From Sulfurovum sp. (GTDB taxonomy: Bacteria > Campylobacterota > Campylobacteria > Campylobacterales > Sulfurovaceae): a DNA stretch of 37,415 bases. Shown here in pieces: positions 33,974 to 37,415 of the stretch; position 1 is the first letter of the stretch, and each line of letters opens with the position of its first letter. The DNA lies in contig DYNJ01000002.1 of NCBI GenBank assembly GCA_020721085.1, forward strand, positions 2,917 through 40,331, written 5' to 3'. Under the pieces are notes generated by a model, which was not told the origin of the DNA, did no database searches, and saw only the letters and a program-made list of their open reading frames with translations. The translations under genes were made by a program, and so were the position numbers.

Positions 33974-34669
33974 ATGTTTCTTTATCAGCCAAGCAGCGGT
34001 TATCATTACAATAGCGATTCGATCTTTTTGTATGACTTTATCACCTTGTTCAAACCCAAAGGGAGACTTTTGGATGTGGGATGCGGAGTAGGTATCGTGT
34101 CGCTGTTGCTGAGCCGTGATTTTGCTCTGCAAACATCCATTATCGACAAGCAAGAGACTATGCTCGAGTACGCCAAGCGAAATTTCGCGCTCAACCGTCT
34201 CGAAGTTGACTCCTTTTTGGGCGATTTTCTATCATTCCAGAGTGGTGAGCCTTTTGATATAATTGTATCAAATCCCCCTTTTTATGACAGTGCGGTGATG
34301 CAAAGCGCGCAAACCTCGCTCAATATCGCCCGCTATGCGCATCATCTACCGCTGGATGCTTTTGTGGCTAAGGTCAGAAGGATACTAAAGCCGAAGGGAT
34401 GGTTTGTCTTTTGCTATGATGCCAAGCAGATCGATCATCTGCTGACCGCATTGAAAACAAACGGTCTAAATCCGGAGGTTATCCGTTTTGTTCATGCGAA
34501 GATAGACAGAGAGTCCAAATTGGTGTTTGTCGCTGCGCGGGCAAATTCAAAATCGATGACACGGGTCAGAGCTCCGCTGATCGTTTTTGATGAGCATGAC
34601 AACTATAATGCAGAGGCGGTGCAAGCTTTCAGAAGAGCTAAAACGCATAGCATCAAAGCAGAACCATAA
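33974..34669 (+). CDS. Class I SAM-dependent methyltransferase, TrmN6/YfiC-like
   Basis: This 231-residue Rossmann methyltransferase has the SAM motif LLDVGCGVGIVSLLL (from about 32) and NPPF at 100-103, the signature of N6-adenine or N5-glutamine methyltransferases. The N-terminal YQPSSGYHYNSDSIFLYDF matches the TrmN6 pattern, where E. coli YfiC methylates A37 of tRNA-Val. TTGGAG lies five bases before the ATG. The following YkgJ-type gene starts 13 bases after its stop. Confidence 0.85.
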   Translation: MFLYQPSSGYHYNSDSIFLYDFITLFKPKGRLLDVGCGVGIVSLLLSRDFALQTSIIDKQETMLEYAKRNFALNRLEVDSFLGDFLSFQSGEPFDIIVSNPPFYDSAVMQSAQTSLNIARYAHHLPLDAFVAKVRRILKPKGWFVFCYDAKQIDHLLTALKTNGLNPEVIRFVHAKIDRESKLVFVAARANSKSMTRVRAPLIVFDEHDNYNAEAVQAFRRAKTHSIKAEP

Positions 34670-34682
34670 GGAGCATACAAGT

Positions 34683-35078
34683 TTGGATTGGATAAAACAG
34701 GAAGGATATAGCTATGGATTTGATCCGTCTGTGTGTGCATCGTGTGGCGGACATTGCTGTACCGGCGAGAGCGGATATATCTGGGTGAAATATGAGGAAA
34801 TCGAAGCAATCGCGCAATTTTTAGAACTTAGTATCGAAGATTTCGCTACAATATATATCAAAAAAGTCAAACATCGCTATAGCCTGATGGAGTATTACAG
34901 AGTCAAAGAGGATGATAATGCGTGTATTTTTTTTGATGATCAGCTAAAGCGTTGTTCGATCTATCCGGTGCGGCCTCTCCAGTGTCGCACATTTCCCTTT
35001 TGGGATCAGTTTAAAAATGACATAAAAGAGGTACAAAAAGAGTGTCCAGGAATTATAACAAATTATTTGCAGCAGTAG
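34683..35078 (+). CDS. YkgJ-family cysteine cluster protein (zinc/iron-chelating)
   Basis: This 131-residue protein begins at TTG 34683, nine bases after AAGGAG. It carries the UPF0153/YkgJ pattern of eight cysteines: CxxCxxxCC at 18-26, then C81, C91, C101 and C121, with YPVRPLQCRTFPFW between. The family is thought to bind a metal cluster; its function is not established. A longer frame to the left would lie inside the methyltransferase gene and lacks a ribosome-binding site. Its last 37 bases overlap the TPR gene start. Confidence 0.88.
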   Translation: MDWIKQEGYSYGFDPSVCASCGGHCCTGESGYIWVKYEEIEAIAQFLELSIEDFATIYIKKVKHRYSLMEYYRVKEDDNACIFFDDQLKRCSIYPVRPLQCRTFPFWDQFKNDIKEVQKECPGIITNYLQQ

Positions 35079-36385
35079 TATCACTGATCGCTGCCAGCGC
35101 TTTTTCGGCTCCGCAGACCTTGCCGCAAGAGCCTCAAACCATTCCTGTCGCGAAAGTAAAAAAAGTACAACCGCTAAGTATAGACGGTGTAAGTGAAGAT
35201 GAGTGGGTGATGCAGGCGATCTGGCATGAGGAGCAGAGTGATTTCGTGCAAAGCGGGAAGATCTACAGCAAACTCTATGCGGCTACTCAAAAAAAAGAGT
35301 ACCTTTTCAAAGAGGTAAGCAGCAGCATCTACGGCAAAACCGATACAAGAAAGGCGCTTAATAGGCTCAAAGAGTGGAATAAAGCCAATCCGAATGACCT
35401 CGCGGGCCAAAGACTGCTTTTGGCGCTATATCTGCATGAAAAAGCTTATGGCGAGGCTGAGAAGATCGGAGTCGGTCTGATACAAAAATCCGACAATGTA
35501 TCCGATCTGGAGTTGGCAGCCAATCCATATCTGCTGCAAGGCAACTACCAAAAAGGGGTAGATCTGCTCAATAAACTATACAAAAAAACAAAAGATGAGA
35601 GGGTTTTGCTGCGTATCGCAGCTATCATGACACAATATATGAAGCAACGACAACAGGCAATCCAGCTGCTTGAGACGCATAGGCGTATCGCGGATGCTTC
35701 TCCTGAGCTTTACAAGATGCTTATAGATCTTTATGTTCAAGATGAGAAGCTAGACAAAATCCTCAAAACTTACATTGCGTTGTATGAGGAGGAGCCGGAG
35801 GCGGAATATGCGCAGAAGATCATTGAAATCTATATCTACAATCGTGATTTCAAGGGAGCGATAGCTTTTCTTGAGAAGTATCCGTCTGATGATCTTATGC
35901 TTTATGAGTTGTATAAAAAAGAGAAGTATTTCAAAAAGGCGAGTCAGCTGGTCGAAAAGTTTTACAAGAAAGACAACGATCCAAAATGGCTGGCAGAGAA
36001 GGCGATATTGACCTACGAAGCGGCAATCGACAAAAATGACAAGAAGATGCTACAAGAGATAGTTTCTCTGTTTGAACAAGCTATCGCGGAAGGTGAAGAT
36101 GACAGCAACTATCTTAATTACTACGGCTATACCCTCATAGATAAAAGTATAGATATTGACAAAGGGATCAAAATCGTCCAAAAATCACTTGAGCAGCAAC
36201 CAGACAACAGCTACTATCTGGACTCCCTGGCGTGGGGGTATTTCAAGAAGGGCGAATGCAAAAAAGCATACAAGATCATGAAGCAGGTAGTTGACAAAGA
36301 GGGGCTTAGTGAGCCTGAGATCAAAGAGCACTGGGACAAGATCAGAGAGTGTATCAAGCCGCTCAATATAGGGCAAAGGATATAG
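35042..36385 (+). CDS. Exported tetratricopeptide-repeat protein
   Basis: This 447-residue protein has a signal peptide (about 1-22, ending SAFSA-PQ) followed by a proline-rich linker. Many TPR-like helical pairs follow from about residue 60 to the end. The best repeat units are near YAQKIIEIYIYNRDFKGAI and the C-terminal NSYYLDSLAWGYFKKGECKKAY. TPR arrays mediate protein contacts, so it is probably a periplasmic scaffold; partners are unknown. The start is GTG, inside the upstream gene. It ends directly before trpC, so the two are probably co-transcribed. Confidence 0.85.
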   Translation: MSRNYNKLFAAVVSLIAASAFSAPQTLPQEPQTIPVAKVKKVQPLSIDGVSEDEWVMQAIWHEEQSDFVQSGKIYSKLYAATQKKEYLFKEVSSSIYGKTDTRKALNRLKEWNKANPNDLAGQRLLLALYLHEKAYGEAEKIGVGLIQKSDNVSDLELAANPYLLQGNYQKGVDLLNKLYKKTKDERVLLRIAAIMTQYMKQRQQAIQLLETHRRIADASPELYKMLIDLYVQDEKLDKILKTYIALYEEEPEAEYAQKIIEIYIYNRDFKGAIAFLEKYPSDDLMLYELYKKEKYFKKASQLVEKFYKKDNDPKWLAEKAILTYEAAIDKNDKKMLQEIVSLFEQAIAEGEDDSNYLNYYGYTLIDKSIDIDKGIKIVQKSLEQQPDNSYYLDSLAWGYFKKGECKKAYKIMKQVVDKEGLSEPEIKEHWDKIRECIKPLNIGQRI

Positions 36386-37180
36386 ATGGCACAGATACTT
36401 GACGAGATCATCAAAAAAACAAAATATGATCTAGAAAAACGCAAAAAGGATTTTCCGATGGAGTGGCTTGGGCGCTCTCTGGCGTACAATCCGTTTATCC
36501 CCAAGGATGTCTGCTCGGCGCTGAGATCGACTGCTGATAATCCATATCGCATTATTGCTGAGGTCAAAAAAGCCAGTCCCAGCAAAGGTGTCATCAGGGA
36601 AGATTTTGATCCTATGTTGATCGCGCAACACTATACCAGTGGCGGCGCAGATGCTATCTCGGTCCTCACTGAACCGCATTTTTTCCAAGGAGACAAAGAA
36701 TATCTAGGCATGATCAGACGATATGTCAATGTGCCATTGCTCCGAAAAGATTTTATCATCGACAAATATCAGCTGGTCGAAGCATTGGCTTATGGGGCGG
36801 ATTTTGTGCTGCTGATCGCCAAAGTGCTGAGTCGCAAGGAGCTCAAAGAGCTTTATGAGTACAGTATCCATCTGGGTTTGGAAGTGCTGGTAGAGGTGCA
36901 TGACAAGAGCGATCTGATCAAAGCGATGTTTGCGGGGGCTACGATCATCGGGATCAACCATCGCAACCTTGAAACATTCGAGATGGATATGAGCCTTACC
37001 CAAAAGCTGATACCTCTTATCCCAAACGGCAAGATTATCGTAGCTGAAAGCGGTATCACAGATCATGAAACGGTTGTTGAGCTGAGCCGTATCGGCGCGG
37101 ATGCTTTTCTGGTCGGAGAGCATTTCATGCGTCAAGATGATATTACAGAAGCTGTCAGGAGCTTGAAGTACGGGAAATAA
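36386..37180 (+). CDS. trpC: Indole-3-glycerol phosphate synthase
   Basis: TrpC closes the indole ring in tryptophan synthesis, converting CdRP to indole-3-glycerol phosphate. This 264-residue TIM barrel has [14 protein letters not shown] (catalytic lysine region), [47 protein letters not shown] and FLVGEHFM. It is single-function, not fused to TrpF as in Helicobacter pylori. AAAGGA lies six bases before the ATG, which directly follows the TPR stop. No other trp genes are in view. Confidence 0.98.
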   Translation: MAQILDEIIKKTKYDLEKRKKDFPMEWLGRSLAYNPFIPKDVCSALRSTADNPYRIIAEVKKASPSKGVIREDFDPMLIAQHYTSGGADAISVLTEPHFFQGDKEYLGMIRRYVNVPLLRKDFIIDKYQLVEALAYGADFVLLIAKVLSRKELKELYEYSIHLGLEVLVEVHDKSDLIKAMFAGATIIGINHRNLETFEMDMSLTQKLIPLIPNGKIIVAESGITDHETVVELSRIGADAFLVGEHFMRQDDITEAVRSLKYGK

Positions 37181-37342
37181 TAGGGTTTGCCAAAGGATTG
37201 AAATTACCTTTTTGCACTGAGCATGCTGAAGCATAAGTGGAGTACACACCATCCTAAATTTCTCGAATTACCTTTTGGCAGTCCTTCGAAATGTATCAAA
37301 ACCCCTCTACTTCAAGCATCAGTATTGCTTAGACAAACCCTA
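37181..37342. mobile_element. Possible MITE-like element with TAGGGTTTG ends
   Basis: TAGGGTTTGCC at 37181-37191 is mirrored by the reverse complement of 37332-37342 (TAGGGTTTGTC), 10 of 11 bases. Ends of the form TA-GGGTTTG fit a TA target duplication, as made by IS630/Tc1-type transposases. An inner direct repeat (GAAATTACCTTTTTGCA at 37200-37216; GAATTACCTTTTGGCA at 37265-37280) is also present. There is no ORF. Confidence 0.35.
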
Positions 37343-37415
37343 CTGCATAATCCGGGTTTTTCTCTATATAGTTTATAATTCTTCGTTCAAAAGAGTCCTC
37401 TCCTCTTTGGTTTCA
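37343..37415. other. Unassigned sequence at the right edge
   Basis: This AT-rich stretch has a TATAAT-like box (TTTATAATTC near 37374) and no complete ORF. It may be the start of the next gene's regulatory region. Confidence 0.3.

Noticed and set aside
33914-34153. N-terminal extension of bpt by 80 codons
   Set aside because: It would run through the divergent methyltransferase gene and the shared promoter region; family homology starts near the ATG at 33913.
34587-34682. Longer start of the YkgJ-family gene inside the methyltransferase gene
   Set aside because: AAGGAG directly before the TTG at 34683 and the family N-terminus both support the shorter form.

Overview
The window is a piece of chromosome from a Campylobacterota (epsilonproteobacterial) bacterium, most like the free-living Sulfurovum/Sulfurimonas group. 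The assignment rests on gene order and protein character, not on a database search. The block pyrH-rpoZ-spoT-tyrS-nitronate monooxygenase-amidase and the block pyrD-M16 protease-dapA-SDR reductase both match orders I know from Helicobacter and Campylobacter. There is one Rel/Spo protein, promoters are mostly recognisable only by a TATAAT-like -10 box, and GTG and TTG starts are common. Coding density is very high, and I see no rRNA, tRNA, CRISPR array, intact insertion sequence or prophage.

Layout. (1) 2-4078, leftward operon: pyrD, a secreted M16 peptidase, dapA and a FabL-type enoyl-ACP reductase. (2) 4159-7348, leftward: a small outer-membrane barrel protein, cysS and an AT-rich WecA/MraY-type glycan-lipid transferase. 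(3) 7441-15051, rightward: an RMD1/DUF155 membrane protein, then pyrH, rpoZ, a bifunctional (p)ppGpp synthetase/hydrolase, tyrS, a nitronate monooxygenase-like flavoprotein and a periplasmic AmiA/C amidase. (4) 15058-15327: a short element with inverted ends and no ORF, then leftward ppa and a di-haem cytochrome c peroxidase. (5) 17332-20256: a 974-residue FIST-PAS-GGDEF-EAL protein, followed by convergent leftward genes for an MFS exporter, a molybdopterin-binding-domain protein and the main sigma factor rpoD. (6) 24447-31658, rightward: leuD, leuB, CCA-adding enzyme, patatin-like lipase, purU, trmL, a 54-aa membrane protein and glyS. (7) 31682-32791: an MnmC-type oxidase gene, then a 381-base repeat-rich spacer. 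(8) 33173-37180: bpt (leftward), then a rightward run of a TrmN6-like methyltransferase, a YkgJ-type cysteine cluster protein, a TPR lipoprotein or secreted protein and trpC. The window ends in a second possible short inverted-repeat element.

Most of the window is housekeeping: nucleotide, amino-acid and tRNA metabolism, transcription, stringent response and cell wall. The accessory material is the cyclic-di-GMP sensor gene, the glycan-lipid transferase and the intergenic repeats. The most unusual direct observations are two long perfect palindromes inside the FIST-PAS-GGDEF-EAL coding sequence (20-bp arms at 17758-17805; 24 bp at 18577-18600), the repeat-built spacer at 32792-33172 and two candidate MITE-like elements. 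I did not find a convincing new multi-gene system.
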